DNA from: Alterinioella nitratireducens
GTDB lineage: Bacteria; Pseudomonadota; Alphaproteobacteria; Rhodobacterales; Rhodobacteraceae
DNA: 64,000 nt
Assembly: GCF_013155465.1 (NCBI RefSeq)
Contig: NZ_JABJVX010000006.1
Location: 62,001-126,000 of the forward strand
Reading direction: 5' to 3'
Shown: one piece after another, positions 52,778-63,160 of the stretch
Layout: every line of letters starts with the position of its first letter
Position numbering within the stretch: the first letter of the stretch is position 1
The notes under the pieces: model-generated
What the model saw: the letters and a program-made list of their open reading frames with translations, nothing else
Told to the model about the DNA's origin: nothing
Database searches by the model: none
Made by a program: the position numbers and the translations under genes

Positions 52778-53220
52778 GCCTGGCGCGCCTTGAGGCTGTC
52801 GCGGATCTCGACCAGGATCTCCAGCTCGGTCGGCGCCGGATCCTCTGCGGGCGCCTGTGCCGCCTCGACCTGCTCGCGCGCGGCGGCATCCTTGAGCTTG
52901 TTCACGGACCGGACCAGCATGAAGACCACGAAGGCGATGATCAGGAAATTGAGCACCGCCATCAGGAAGGCACCATAAGCGAAGACCGCCGCACCAGCCT
53001 CCCGCGCGGCCTCCAGGCTGGCCCCGGCCGCGACCTCGCCCGACAGCACGACATATTGGTTGGTGAAATCCAGCCCGCCGGTGAAGAGGCCGATGAAAGG
53101 GTTGATCAGGTCCGCCACAAGGCTGCTGACGATGGCGGTGAAGGCCGCCCCGATAATGATGCCGACGGCCATGTCCATGACATTGCCGCGCGCGATGAAA
53201 TCCTTGAATTCTTTTAGCAT
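52774..53220 (-). CDS. mscL: Large-conductance mechanosensitive channel
   Basis: A 148-residue channel that opens under hypo-osmotic shock. The N-terminus [20 protein letters not shown] and the pore helix [15 protein letters not shown] are canonical; the second helix is [19 protein letters not shown] and the C-terminal bundle is acidic. The ATG at 53220 starts the family consensus. Confidence 0.95.
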   Translation of the reverse strand: MLKEFKDFIARGNVMDMAVGIIIGAAFTAIVSSLVADLINPFIGLFTGGLDFTNQYVVLSGEVAAGASLEAAREAGAAVFAYGAFLMAVLNFLIIAFVVFMLVRSVNKLKDAAAREQVEAAQAPAEDPAPTELEILVEIRDSLKARQA

Positions 53221-53343
53221 GGGTTCCGCTTCCGTTATCCTGTTCGCCCCCATTTCCGCAGAAAGAGGGTTAACGGAAACTAGACACGGAGACGGGCGCG
53301 ATGTCAGCACATTCCCGCGCTCCGCACCCGAAAAACCGGTGTC

Positions 53344-53787
53344 TCAGCCCGGCAAATCCCCGGTCAGCACGTAGCGCAGGATCTGCACCACCTGGTCCGG
53401 CGTCTCGGTGACGGCCAGCGCCGCGGCATCGACCTCTTTCAGCGGGTGCTGATGCTCGGGCCCATGCATGACGACCAGGGGCGTGCCGAGCGCAGCCGCA
53501 TAGCCCGCATCGAAGGCCGCGTTCCATTGCCTGTATTTCTCGCCAAAGCGCACCACGACCAGGTCGGCGCTTTCGATCTCGTTGCGGGTGCGGATCGCGT
53601 TCAGCTTGGCGCCCTTGTGGTCGTGCCAGAACTTGCTGTCCTCGGCCCCCAGGATCGCCACGCCGCAATCGTCGCTGGCATCGTGATCGGTCACCGGCGC
53701 GGAGAACTCCACATCCAGCCCCTCGGCTCCGGCTATGATCTGTTCCCGCCAATCGGTGTGAATCTCACCCGACAGATAAACCTTCAT
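53344..53787 (-). CDS. ytoQ: YtoQ family protein
   Basis: A 147-residue protein matching YtoQ: VYLSGEIHTDWREQI, SAPVTDHDASDDCG and RTRNEIESADLVVVRFGEKYRQWN, with the fold of nucleoside 2-deoxyribosyltransferase-like proteins. Activity unknown. It lies downstream of pheT on the same strand, after a double hairpin. Confidence 0.85.
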   Translation of the reverse strand: MKVYLSGEIHTDWREQIIAGAEGLDVEFSAPVTDHDASDDCGVAILGAEDSKFWHDHKGAKLNAIRTRNEIESADLVVVRFGEKYRQWNAAFDAGYAAALGTPLVVMHGPEHQHPLKEVDAAALAVTETPDQVVQILRYVLTGDLPG

Positions 53788-53845
53788 CTCGCTCTCCTTT
53801 AAACCTTAGCGCCGCACTTTCATTTTGCCGAAAATACCTCGGGGT

Positions 53846-53885
53846 CCGGGGCAGAGCCCCGGCGAGTCGCCGCCGTCAGGCGGCG
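53846..53885 (-). terminator. Double hairpin downstream of pheT
   Basis: Two stem-loops, CGCCGCC-TGAC-GGCGGCG (53885-53868) and CCGGGGC-TCT-GCCCCGG (53862-53846) on the reverse strand, 5 bases apart, followed by ACCCCGAGGTATTTTCGG. The first starts 6 bases after the pheT stop. The GGACCCCGAGGTATTTT tail resembles a very common post-hairpin sequence I associate with Rhodobacteraceae terminators. Confidence 0.6.
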
Positions 53886-53891
53886 AAACCC

Positions 53892-56312
53892 TCAGCCGCG
53901 CAGCGCGCCGCCCGTCGCTTTCTGCACCTTCTCGACAATCTTCGCACCGACCGCCTCGATCTCCTCCTCGGTCAGGGTCTTGTCACGCGGCTGCATCCGC
54001 ACCGACAGCGCGATGGATTTCTTGCCCGCCCCCATCTGCGCCTCGGCCTTCTCACCCGAGAACTCGTCGAAGATGCGGACATCCTCGATCAGCTTCTTGT
54101 CGGCCCCGGCGGCGGCATTGGCCAGGTTGATCGCCTCGACCTGCGCATCGACGACAAAGGCGAAATCCCGCTCCACCGCCTGCAGATCGCTGATATCCAG
54201 CGCCCCGCGTGACGCGCTCTTTGCCCGCGCGATCGGAATCTCCTCGGGGAAGAGCGTCAGCGCCATCGCCGGTCCCTTCACGTCCATCGCCGCCAGCACC
54301 CGTGGATGCAACTCGCCGAAGACGCCGAGGATTTTCTTGGGCCCCAGGCAGATCATGCCGTGACGGCCCGGATGCCACCAACCGGGGGCCCCGCGCAGGA
54401 TCTGCACCTTGGCGGGCGCCCCCATCGCGGCCAGCACGGCCTCGGCATCGGCCTTCACGTCGAAAACATCCACCGTCCGCCGCGATCCGTGCGGATCGCG
54501 TCCGGCGGAGTGCCCCACCACCAGCGCGGTGGCTTGCAGGTGCTGCTCGCCCGGCTCGCCGCCCTGGAACGCGGTGCCGACCTCGAACAATGCCAGGTCC
54601 ATCATGCCGCGCGCCTGGTTGCGCGCCGCCGCCTGCAAGAGGCCGGGCAGCAGCGCGGGGCGCATATGGCTCATCTCGCTGGAGATCGGGTTCTCCAGCA
54701 TCGTCGCGTCATCACCGCCGCCGAACATCTCGGCGCTGGCACGGTCGATGAAGCTGTAGGTGACGCATTCATTGTAGCCGAGCGCGGCCAGAGTCCGCCG
54801 CGCGGCGCGTTCACGCAACTGCATCGGTGTCAGCACCGGTTTCGGCACGCCCGCCGTCGGGCGCGTCAGGGGGCGGCCTTCCAGCTTGGTAAGCGACGCC
54901 ACCCGCGCCACCTCCTCGACCAGGTCGGCCTCGCCCTGCACATCGCCCCGCCAGCTTGGCACCCAGACCTCCAGCACGTCGCCCGATCCCGTCGCGGAAA
55001 ACCCGAGCGCGGTCAGAATGCGCACCTGTTCGGCCTTGGGGATTTCCATGCCGACCAGGCTGATCACCCGCGCGGTATCCAACGGGTAGCTGCGCGCGAC
55101 CTTCGGCGCGGCCCCGGCCTCGACCACTTCGGAGGGCTCACCGCCGCAGATTTCCAGGATCATCCGCGTCGCCGCCTCAAGCCCGGGTCTTGTGTAATCC
55201 GGGTCGACGCCGCGCTCGAACCGGTAGCGGGCATCGGAATTGACCTTCAGATCGCGGCCCGTATAGGCCACCCGGATCGGATCCCACCAGGCGCTTTCCA
55301 GGAAGACATTGACCGTCTCGCCGGTGCAGCCCGTGGGCTCGCCACCGACGATGCCCGCAATGCTCTCGACGCCCGCCTCATCGGAGATCGCGATATGGCC
55401 CGTGGACAGCGTGTAATCCTTGTCATCCAGCGCGCGCAGGCTCTCGCCGCCTGCCGCGCGATGCACCCGAAGATCGCCCTTGACCTTGTCGGCATCGAAG
55501 ACGTGCAGGGGGCGGTTCTGGTCATAGGTGAAGAAGTTGGTGATATCGACCAGGGCCGAGATCGGGCGCAGCCCGATGGCGCGCAGACGGTCCTGCAACC
55601 ACGCAGGCGACGGCCCGTTTCTGACGCCCCTGATCACCCGCCCGGTGAAATGCGGTGCCTCCTCCAGCGTGTCGGCGTCGATACTCACCCCGATCGGGCT
55701 TGCGAAGCTGCCCGGCACCTCGACCTCGTCTTGCGGTTTCAACCGCCCGAGGCCCCGCGCCGCGAGATCCCGCGCCACGCCGCGCACGCCAAGCGCGTCC
55801 TGCCGGTTCGGCGTGATGGCGATCTCGATCACCGGATCGACCTTGGCCGGGTCATTGACGGCCAGCCAATCGACGAAACGGTCGCCGACCTCGCCCGAAG
55901 GCAGCTCGATGATGCCGTCATGCTCGTCCGAAAGCTCCATCTCGCGCTCGGAGGCCATCATGCCGTAGCTCTCGATGCCGCGGATCTTGCCGACCCCGAT
56001 GGTGGTGTCGATGCCGGGCACGTAGACGCCGGGCTTGGCAATCACCACGGTGATGCCCTCCCGCGCATTGGGCGCGCCGCAGATGATCTGCTGCACACCC
56101 TCGTCGGTCTCGACCTGGCAGACGCGCAGACGGTCCGCATCGGGGTGTTTCTCGGCGCTCAGGACCTTGCCGATGGTGAAATCGGCCAGTTTCGCGCCCC
56201 GGTCGGTGACCTCCTCGACCTCGAGGCCCAGATCGTTCAGGGCATAGCAGATCTCGTCCAGCGTGGCCTCGGTCTCGAGGTGATCCTTCAGCCAGGAAAG
56301 GGTGAATTTCAT
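53892..56312 (-). CDS. pheT: Phenylalanine--tRNA ligase beta subunit
   Basis: An 806-residue subunit of the (alpha-beta)2 enzyme. MKFTLSWLKDHLETEATLDE starts the protein; the EMAP-like tRNA-binding domain (~40-150), the B5 domain and the catalytic-like core with RPALLPGLLQAAARNQARG follow, and the C-terminal FDX-ACB domain ends IVEKVQKATGGALRG. Full length. pheS lies upstream on the same strand but 1.95 kb away, separated by a rightward gene and a low-GC orphan, so the usual pheST coupling is broken. Confidence 0.96.
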   Translation of the reverse strand: MKFTLSWLKDHLETEATLDEICYALNDLGLEVEEVTDRGAKLADFTIGKVLSAEKHPDADRLRVCQVETDEGVQQIICGAPNAREGITVVIAKPGVYVPGIDTTIGVGKIRGIESYGMMASEREMELSDEHDGIIELPSGEVGDRFVDWLAVNDPAKVDPVIEIAITPNRQDALGVRGVARDLAARGLGRLKPQDEVEVPGSFASPIGVSIDADTLEEAPHFTGRVIRGVRNGPSPAWLQDRLRAIGLRPISALVDITNFFTYDQNRPLHVFDADKVKGDLRVHRAAGGESLRALDDKDYTLSTGHIAISDEAGVESIAGIVGGEPTGCTGETVNVFLESAWWDPIRVAYTGRDLKVNSDARYRFERGVDPDYTRPGLEAATRMILEICGGEPSEVVEAGAAPKVARSYPLDTARVISLVGMEIPKAEQVRILTALGFSATGSGDVLEVWVPSWRGDVQGEADLVEEVARVASLTKLEGRPLTRPTAGVPKPVLTPMQLRERAARRTLAALGYNECVTYSFIDRASAEMFGGGDDATMLENPISSEMSHMRPALLPGLLQAAARNQARGMMDLALFEVGTAFQGGEPGEQHLQATALVVGHSAGRDPHGSRRTVDVFDVKADAEAVLAAMGAPAKVQILRGAPGWWHPGRHGMICLGPKKILGVFGELHPRVLAAMDVKGPAMALTLFPEEIPIARAKSASRGALDISDLQAVERDFAFVVDAQVEAINLANAAAGADKKLIEDVRIFDEFSGEKAEAQMGAGKKSIALSVRMQPRDKTLTEEEIEAVGAKIVEKVQKATGGALRG

Positions 56313-56439
56313 GTCGCGCGTCCCTCTGCGTCTTTGCAGGGGACCGCTTAGCGCATGTGCCCGCCATTGAAAAGCCGGGGCGCGTCGGGCCAGGTATCCG
56401 GGAAGGCAACATGATTGGTGTGGCTAATACACTTTTTCA

Positions 56440-56468
56440 TTGAACTGGCAGGCGTTTTCGGCTATGTT
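56440..56468 (+). promoter_or_regulatory. Candidate promoter for the META-domain gene
   Basis: TTGAAC (56440-56445), 17 bases, TATGTT (56463-56468), leader of about 40 bases. One of the best consensus matches in the window. Confidence 0.58.
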
Positions 56469-56512
56469 GGGGGTGATGTTGCGGGGACATTCATGCTTTG
56501 AAAGGACATGAC

Positions 56513-57151
56513 ATGACCCTGAAGACCCTGACCGCGGCCACTATCGCCGCCACCCTGCTTGGCACTGTTGCCCATGCAGATATTACGATCATTCAATCCG
56601 GCCCCTCCGGGGCGATGCCCGATATCCAGATGCCCGCGATGCCGAATATGCGGATGCCCGGCCATATCCAGCCGCTTGGCGACGGGTTCGGAATCGCCTC
56701 GGCCTTCATCCGTGACATGATGGCCGACCGGATGCCCGGTTTCGACATCGACGGCGCCATCGAGGCCGCCCCGATCATCGAGCCGCCGGTGCCGGTTTCC
56801 TTCGCCGGTGACTGGGACTTGCTGGAGATTTACGGCGCGGGCTCCGTGCCGCTCGTCTTCTCGGACGAGCTTCTGGCGCGGGCCGAGTTCAGCGTCGATG
56901 TCGAGGGCAATTTCAACGCCTCGGTCGGCTGCAACTCGATCTTCGGCCATCTCGAGGAAGACGCCGGCACCGTGGAAACCGGTGAGATCATGGCGACCCT
57001 CATGGCCTGTTCCGAGCCGGTGCAGGGCATGGAACGGGCGCTCACCCGCAGCCTGTCGGAGGCAGCACTCTTCGCTCATGGCCGTGACCGGCTGGTGTTC
57101 CTCAGCGTCGACGGCGAACCGCTGGTGCGTTTCAGCGCCGAAACCGAGTAA
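56513..57151 (+). CDS. Exported META domain protein
   Basis: A 212-residue protein with a signal peptide (ending VAHADI). Residues ~100-212 are a META/HslJ-like domain: GDWDLLEIYG, FSVDVEGNFNASVGCNSIFG and MATLMACSEPVQGMERAL, with the conserved G-C-N-x-I/F and MACS positions. Residues ~25-95 are methionine- and proline-rich (MPDIQMPAMPNMRMPG). Such domains occur in stress-response or adhesion-linked proteins without a defined activity. AAAGGA lies 6 bases before the ATG. Confidence 0.82.
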   Translation: MTLKTLTAATIAATLLGTVAHADITIIQSGPSGAMPDIQMPAMPNMRMPGHIQPLGDGFGIASAFIRDMMADRMPGFDIDGAIEAAPIIEPPVPVSFAGDWDLLEIYGAGSVPLVFSDELLARAEFSVDVEGNFNASVGCNSIFGHLEEDAGTVETGEIMATLMACSEPVQGMERALTRSLSEAALFAHGRDRLVFLSVDGEPLVRFSAETE

Positions 57152-57172
57152 GACCTGCCGCCCCAAGACCAA

Positions 57173-57207
57173 CGGGCGCGGCGTCCCTGACCGGATCGCC
57201 GCGCCCG
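57173..57207 (+). terminator. Strong GC hairpin after the META-domain gene
   Basis: Perfect 11-bp stem CGGGCGCGGCG / CGCCGCGCCCG with a 13-base loop, 21 bases after the stop. No T run follows, so intrinsic termination is uncertain. Confidence 0.45.
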
Positions 57208-57220
57208 CAATCCGTCCGGC

Positions 57221-57388
57221 CTACCGTGCCTCGGCCCGGATCGCATCGGTCGGCGCATCGAAACAGGTGCCAAGCAGCAGCGTGAAGGAGGTCGGGAGGC
57301 TCCGTTCTTCGTCTTTCCCATAACCCAGTATCCTTACTTCTGGGTCTCCGGTAAAGCCGGGGCGGTTCAGAGGGTGGTGGAAAAGGAC
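57221..57388 (-). pseudogene. Possible remnant of a protein C-terminus
   Basis: A 55-codon open stretch between two stops, without a start codon, reads protein-like: GDPEVRILGYGKDEERSLPT followed by SFTLLLGTCFDAPTDAIRAE and a stop. The pattern looks like the C-terminal end of a lost gene. I cannot name the family; chance is possible. Confidence 0.3.
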
Positions 57389-57708
57389 TTAAGCGTATCT
57401 GCGCTCCGCGTTGAGAATTCGGGGAGCGTAGCGCGGCGACGGGTGTCCGCATAGTGTCCTGGTGCGAAGCCGCGCGATGGCCAGACCGCGGGGTGGCGAT
57501 GCGACGGTGGTGGATGCACTTTATGCTGGCCAAGTCATTCCGGCTCCAGAACGGAGCGTTTGCCTCACCATATCGCCAGCCCGGGGGGCGGCCCCCTCTC
57601 GGCAGATTTCCGTTGGAAATCGCCTGCCGGGTCAATGCTGGCGATCGCGCGGCGGCCTACGGCCTTGATTCCGCGCGGGTCAGAGAGGCAGCAGTTTCTT
57701 CTTCTCAG
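57389..57708. other. 320-base region without a convincing gene
   Basis: A rightward 99-codon frame (57454-57753) overlaps the end of the orphan gene and has an unconvincing product. A bulged inverted repeat CGGCA-GATTTCC-GTT-GGAAATC-GCC-TGCCG lies at 57600-57629. The composition shifts from GC-rich to AT-richer toward 57700. It may be debris from an insertion between pheS and pheT. Confidence 0.45.
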
Positions 57709-58260
57709 TTAGCCGAGAGGTTTCCCTCCAGGAACATCAACAGAGAGTTCTAGATCGTCATCGATCTCCGAGCTGCGCATCGTCTTCACGAGGCCAGTTT
57801 GGAAAGACAGATAGCGACTTCTGTACGGTCGAAAACCTGCCCGAATCCTCCGTGCCACTTCCTTAGCGGGAACATGCCTGCTCACCTCAAGCTTAATCTG
57901 TTCCAAAGTCCGCTCTGCTTCGTCAATCATCTCCGATACCAGGCCGTGTCCCGTCATGGCTTCGTCAACAACTTCTTTTTCGCCCAAGAGGCTGAGGCCG
58001 AGCAAAGCGACTTCGAAACTCTCCCGAGCCCGCAACAACTCTTCAAAAGCTTCAAATGGTTCAGCACCGTCTTGAAAAGAGAACCGCTCAAACGACAGCC
58101 TGACGCTAGAAGTAAGGTAAAAGAAGCGTCGGTATTCTTTGCGCCGCTCCCTCCTAAGCTCGAATTTTCGGTCAACCTCTTTCTGGCTAGGGTATACAAC
58201 CATTGCTATATACAATGCCGTACTGGACGCGACGATTGCGGCAAAGAACGCCCACCACAT
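57709..58260 (-). CDS. Low-GC orphan membrane-anchored helical protein
   Basis: A 183-residue protein starting MWWAFFAAIVASSTALYIAM, a single N-terminal membrane anchor, followed by charged, almost wholly helical sequence (RRERRKEYRRFFYL, RTLEQIKLEVSRHVPAKEV). No family recognised. Two 60-base lines counted inside the gene are 50% and 47% G+C, far below the neighbours, and codon choice includes AT-ending codons rare elsewhere in the window: signs of recent transfer. It ends up between pheS and pheT, 3 bases downstream of pheS. Confidence 0.7.
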   Translation of the reverse strand: MWWAFFAAIVASSTALYIAMVVYPSQKEVDRKFELRRERRKEYRRFFYLTSSVRLSFERFSFQDGAEPFEAFEELLRARESFEVALLGLSLLGEKEVVDEAMTGHGLVSEMIDEAERTLEQIKLEVSRHVPAKEVARRIRAGFRPYRSRYLSFQTGLVKTMRSSEIDDDLELSVDVPGGKPLG

Positions 58261-58263
58261 CTC

Positions 58264-59328
58264 TCACACCCCCGAATGCACCGCCGGCACGTCCAGCGCG
58301 CTGAACCCGTAATGCCGCAGCCAGCGCAGGTCGCTGTCGAAGAAGGCCCGCAGATCGGGGATCCCGTATTTCAGCATCGCGATCCGGTCTATCCCCATGC
58401 CGAAGGCAAAGCCCTGCCATTCCGCCGGATCAATCCCGCCCGCCTTCAGCACATTGGGATGCACCATGCCGGACCCCAGAACCTCCAGCCAGCCGTCGCC
58501 CTCGCCCACCTTGACGGTGCCGCCCTCGAAGGAACACTGGATATCGACCTCGGCCGAGGGCTCCGTGAACGGGAAATGCGAGGCGCGGAAGCGGGTTTTG
58601 ACTTTCTCGCCGAAATAGGCCGAGAAGAACTCCTCCAGCACCCATTTCAGGTTCGCCATGGAAATATCGCGATCCAGTGCCAGCCCCTCGACCTGGTTGA
58701 ACATCGGGGTATGCGTCTGGTCGTAATCGGCGCGGTAGACGCGGCCCGGCGCGATGATGCGGCAGGGGGCGCCGTATTTCTCCATATGCCGGATCTGCAC
58801 CGGGCTGGTATGGGTGCGCAGCACATGCGGCGGGCGGTTATCCCCCGGCGCGCGATGCGTGTAGAACGTGTCCATCTCGGCCCGCGCGGGGTGGTGGCCG
58901 GGGATGTTCAGCGCGTCGAAATTGTACCAGTCGGTCTCGATCTGCGGGCCTTCTGCAACGGCAAATCCCATATCGGCGAAGATCGCGGTGACCTCTTCCA
59001 TCACCTGGCTGACGGGGTGGATCGTCCCCATCCGGCGCGGGCGGCCCGGCAGGGTCACGTCCAGCCATTCGGCGCGCAGCCTCTCGTCCAGGGCGGCATC
59101 GCCAAGTGCGGCCTTCTTCGCCGCAATCGCCGAGTTGACCTCGTTCTTGAGCGCATTCAACGCCGGACCCGCGACCTGGCGTTCCTCGGGCGTCATCTTG
59201 CCCAACTCGCGCATCTTGAGGCTGATCTCACCCTTCTTGCCCACGGCCTGCACGCGCAATGCCTCGAGGCCCGCCTCATCCGTCACATCGGCAATCGCCG
59301 TCAGGTACTTGTCGCGCAGATCGTCCAT
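58264..59328 (-). CDS. pheS: Phenylalanine--tRNA ligase alpha subunit
   Basis: A 354-residue class II synthetase subunit. The N-terminal coiled coil (~1-85) is followed by motif 1 region [12 protein letters not shown], motif 2 [21 protein letters not shown] and motif 3 [29 protein letters not shown] precedes the ATG at 59328. It lies downstream of rplT on the same strand with the rightward nnrS between them. Confidence 0.96.
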   Translation of the reverse strand: MDDLRDKYLTAIADVTDEAGLEALRVQAVGKKGEISLKMRELGKMTPEERQVAGPALNALKNEVNSAIAAKKAALGDAALDERLRAEWLDVTLPGRPRRMGTIHPVSQVMEEVTAIFADMGFAVAEGPQIETDWYNFDALNIPGHHPARAEMDTFYTHRAPGDNRPPHVLRTHTSPVQIRHMEKYGAPCRIIAPGRVYRADYDQTHTPMFNQVEGLALDRDISMANLKWVLEEFFSAYFGEKVKTRFRASHFPFTEPSAEVDIQCSFEGGTVKVGEGDGWLEVLGSGMVHPNVLKAGGIDPAEWQGFAFGMGIDRIAMLKYGIPDLRAFFDSDLRWLRHYGFSALDVPAVHSGV

Positions 59329-59356
59329 CTTCACTTCCTCTTGGGGTGTTGCCGAC

Positions 59357-59384
59357 CTGCTAGCAGAACTTGACGCGAAAGCAA
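59357..59384 (-). promoter_or_regulatory. Candidate promoter for pheS
   Basis: On the reverse strand TTGCTT (59384-59379), 16 bases, TAGCAG (59362-59357), about 22 bases before the start codon's expected leader. By-eye match. Confidence 0.4.
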
Positions 59385-59437
59385 ATCGGCCCGCACCATT
59401 TCGCCGCATTGCATCCCACGGCCCGCAGGGTTCATAT

Positions 59438-59453
59438 CCGACCAAATCGGTCA
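59438..59453. promoter_or_regulatory. Small inverted repeat in front of nnrS
   Basis: CCGACCAAATCGGTC contains CCGA-N5-TCGG and GACC-N5-GGTC, overlapping inverted repeats 15-30 bases before the nnrS ATG. It could be a repressor site; no regulator can be assigned. Confidence 0.35.
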
Positions 59454-59467
59454 GAAAGTCCCCGCCC

Positions 59468-60607
59468 ATGCCGTTCTTAAGCCAAGGTTTCCGCCCCTTC
59501 TTCCTCATGGCCGCCCTTTGGGCCGCGATCTCGATGGGGATCTGGATCACCTATTGGGCGGGTGGCATGGCCTTGACCGGCCCGCTCCTGCCGCTCGACT
59601 GGCATGTGCATGAACTGGTCTTCGGCTATGGCGGCGCGGTGCTGTGCGGCTTCCTGCTGACGGCGATCCCGAACTGGACCCGGCGCCCGCCGCTTTCGGG
59701 CCTGCCGCTGGCGGCACTGGCCCTGATCTGGCTGGCGGCGCGGATCGGGTTCCTGATCGGACCAGAGGAAGTCTCGCCCTCGCTGATTGCCCTCGACCTC
59801 GCCTTTCCCGCCCTCTTCAGCGCCTTCGCGGGGCGCGAGATCATCGCGGGCGGCAACAGGCGCAACCTGCCGGTTCTGGCGATTTGCGTGCTGTTCCTGA
59901 TCGGCGACGCGCTCTTTCACTGGGAGACGCTGGCAGGGTCCGGATATTACGGCGGGCGGATCGGCATCGCGGTCCTTGTCGGCCTGATCTGCCTGATCGG
60001 CGGCCGCATCATCCCCGCCTTCACCCGCAACTGGCTGAAGGCGCAAGGGGCCAGCGCCCTGCCCGCCGAGATGAACGCGTTCGACAAGGCGACACTGGCC
60101 CTGACCGTCCCGGCCCTCGCGCTATGGGTGGCGCTGCCCGCCCACCCGCTGACCGGCATCGCGGGGCTTGCGCTTGGCGCGCTGCACATCCTTCGCCTTG
60201 CGCGCTGGTGCGGGTGGGCGACGCGGTCCGAGCCGCTGCTCTTCACGTTGCACATCGCCTATGGCTTCGTCGGCCTCGGCTTCCTGCTGGCGGGTCTCGC
60301 TGCCTTCGGGCTGGTCCCCGCGATGTCCACGATCCACAGCTGGACGGTCGGCGCGATCGGCGCGATGACCCTGACAGTGATGAGCCGCGCGACGCTTGGC
60401 CATTCGGGCCGCCCGCTGAAAGCCGGATGGGTCGAGACCGCGTTCCTGGCCGCGCTGCCGCTGGCCGCGCTATCCCGCATCGCCTCGACCTTCCCAGCCG
60501 CGCCCCTGTGGACACTGCACTTGTCGGCAACGCTGTGGATCGTCGGTTTTGCCCTCTTCGCCCTGCGCTATGCGCCGGTCATGATCGCGCCGCGACACCC
60601 GGCCTGA
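59468..60607 (+). CDS. nnrS: NnrS family membrane protein
   Basis: A 379-residue protein with about twelve membrane helices. [43 protein letters not shown] and the central [14 protein letters not shown] are NnrS hallmarks, including the conserved histidines of HVHE. NnrS proteins contain heme and copper and relieve nitric oxide stress. No other denitrification gene is in the window. The ATG at 59468 starts the recognisable protein; divergent from pheS. Confidence 0.92.
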   Translation: MPFLSQGFRPFFLMAALWAAISMGIWITYWAGGMALTGPLLPLDWHVHELVFGYGGAVLCGFLLTAIPNWTRRPPLSGLPLAALALIWLAARIGFLIGPEEVSPSLIALDLAFPALFSAFAGREIIAGGNRRNLPVLAICVLFLIGDALFHWETLAGSGYYGGRIGIAVLVGLICLIGGRIIPAFTRNWLKAQGASALPAEMNAFDKATLALTVPALALWVALPAHPLTGIAGLALGALHILRLARWCGWATRSEPLLFTLHIAYGFVGLGFLLAGLAAFGLVPAMSTIHSWTVGAIGAMTLTVMSRATLGHSGRPLKAGWVETAFLAALPLAALSRIASTFPAAPLWTLHLSATLWIVGFALFALRYAPVMIAPRHPA

Positions 60608-60622
60608 TTCATCCGGACAATG

Positions 60623-60656
60623 AAAAAGGCCGCCCTCATTGCGGGGGGCGGCCTTT
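60623..60656 (-). terminator. Rho-independent terminator of rplT, bidirectional with nnrS
   Basis: An 11-bp stem AAAGGCCGCCC (60625-60635) / GGGCGGCCTTT (60646-60656). On the reverse strand the stem is followed by TTTTTC (plus-strand A run 60623-60627); on the forward strand by CTTTCTG. Confidence 0.85.
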
Positions 60657-60679
60657 CTGCAACGGGTTGCGCAATGCTT

Positions 60680-61042
60680 TTATGCCAGCGCGCTTTTGGC
60701 CTGGTCGACGATGGCGCCGAAGGCTTCGGGCTCATGCACGGCGAGATCGGCCAGAACCTTGCGGTCCACCTCGATCCCGGCCAGCGACAGGCCGTTGATG
60801 AAGCGCGAATAGGTCAGCGATTCGTCATGCGACCGCACGGCGGCATTGATGCGCTGGATCCACAGCGCGCGGAACTGGCGCTTGCGGTTCTTGCGATCGC
60901 GGGTTGCGTATTGGTTCGCCTTGTCCACGGCTTGCGTGGCGGTGCGGAAGGTCGTGGAGCGACGGCCATAATAGCCCTTCGCGGCTTTGACGATCTTCTT
61001 GTGACGTGCGTGGGTGACAACCCCACCTTTGACTCGGGACAT
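60680..61042 (-). CDS. rplT: 50S ribosomal protein L20
   Basis: A 120-residue ribosomal protein essential in early 50S assembly. [28 protein letters not shown] pattern (first residues [16 protein letters not shown]) and [18 protein letters not shown] are typical. It follows rpmI by 12 bases. No infC is adjacent, so autoregulation through an infC leader, as in E. coli, would have to differ here. Confidence 0.97.
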   Translation of the reverse strand: MSRVKGGVVTHARHKKIVKAAKGYYGRRSTTFRTATQAVDKANQYATRDRKNRKRQFRALWIQRINAAVRSHDESLTYSRFINGLSLAGIEVDRKVLADLAVHEPEAFGAIVDQAKSALA

Positions 61043-61054
61043 ATCGGGGCCTCC

Positions 61055-61255
61055 TTAGCGTGCGTAGGGCATGAATGCCTTGACGATCTTCTCGTCAGGG
61101 GCGGACAGAACGGTCATGCCGCGGGCGTCGCGGATGAATTTGTTGCTGCGTTTGATCATGCCGTGGCGCTTGCCCGCCTGTCCGGCCTTCACACGGCCCG
61201 AGGCCGTGACCTTGAAGCGCTTCTTGGCGCTCGACTTCGTCTTCATCTTGGGCAT
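61055..61255 (-). CDS. rpmI: 50S ribosomal protein L35
   Basis: A 66-residue basic ribosomal protein: [20 protein letters not shown] at the start and [15 protein letters not shown] in the middle. The ATG at 61255 has GGAGAC upstream. First gene of the rpmI-rplT unit; the 112 bases upstream contain a small TTGCT-ACA-AGCAA hairpin but no clear promoter. Confidence 0.96.
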   Translation of the reverse strand: MPKMKTKSSAKKRFKVTASGRVKAGQAGKRHGMIKRSNKFIRDARGMTVLSAPDEKIVKAFMPYAR

Positions 61256-61367
61256 TTCCGTCTCCATCTTGTTTGGGTCGGTTCGGATGCGATTCGGCAT
61301 GCCACATCGGCCGCACGCATCGGTTGGAGCGCGCTTGCTACAAGCAAACCCGCGCAGGGGCAAGACC

Positions 61368-61594
61368 TCAGTTGAGCAAACGCGCCGCGACCGAGATGAA
61401 GGCGTCGGGCACCTCGCGCCAACCGTTCGGGTCGGGGATCTGCGCATAGGCATAGACAAAGACGCCCGCAGCCGCGGCCAGCACCGCCAGCGCCACGACC
61501 GGAAACCGCTTATCCACCCAGGCCGCCAGCGACCCGGCGATCGCGAACCCGCAGACCAGCGTGGACACCGCCAGCAGGATATCCGCGTCGGGGA

Positions 61595-61598
<4 letters not shown>
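61368..61598 (-). CDS. Small membrane protein downstream of pyk, unknown
   Basis: A 76-residue protein with two membrane helices ([22 protein letters not shown] and [19 protein letters not shown]) and a short tail [11 protein letters not shown]. The ATG overlaps the pyk stop (ATGA), so it is co-translated with pyruvate kinase. Such a gene is common after pyk in Rhodobacterales in my recollection; no function known. Confidence 0.75.
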
Positions 61599-63040
<1,442 letters not shown>

Positions 63041-63062
63041 GCGGACCTGCCTCTCTGGTAGG

Positions 63063-63078
63063 ATGTTAGCGCTCACAT
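63063..63078 (-). promoter_or_regulatory. LacI-type operator candidate upstream of pyk
   Basis: ATGTTAGCGCTCACAT, a 16-base palindrome with one mismatched pair around AGCGCT. It lies downstream of the predicted -10 box and 22 bases before the pyk ATG, a position where bound repressor would block transcription. Confidence 0.6.
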
Positions 63079-63091
63079 ATCAGCTGGCGCC

Positions 63092-63120
63092 CTTATCTCT
63101 CAAATCCCATTACAGGACAA
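63092..63120 (-). promoter_or_regulatory. Candidate promoter for pyk
   Basis: On the reverse strand TTGTCC (63120-63115), 17 bases, GATAAG (63097-63092). Confidence 0.48.
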
Positions 63121-63160
63121 CTGGTCCTTGGGCGCAACCTGGCGTATGTGACATTCTGCG

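Noticed and set aside
57454-57753. 99-codon rightward frame between the META gene and the orphan
   Set aside because: It overlaps the end of the orphan gene, has no ribosome site, and its codon pattern is irregular.
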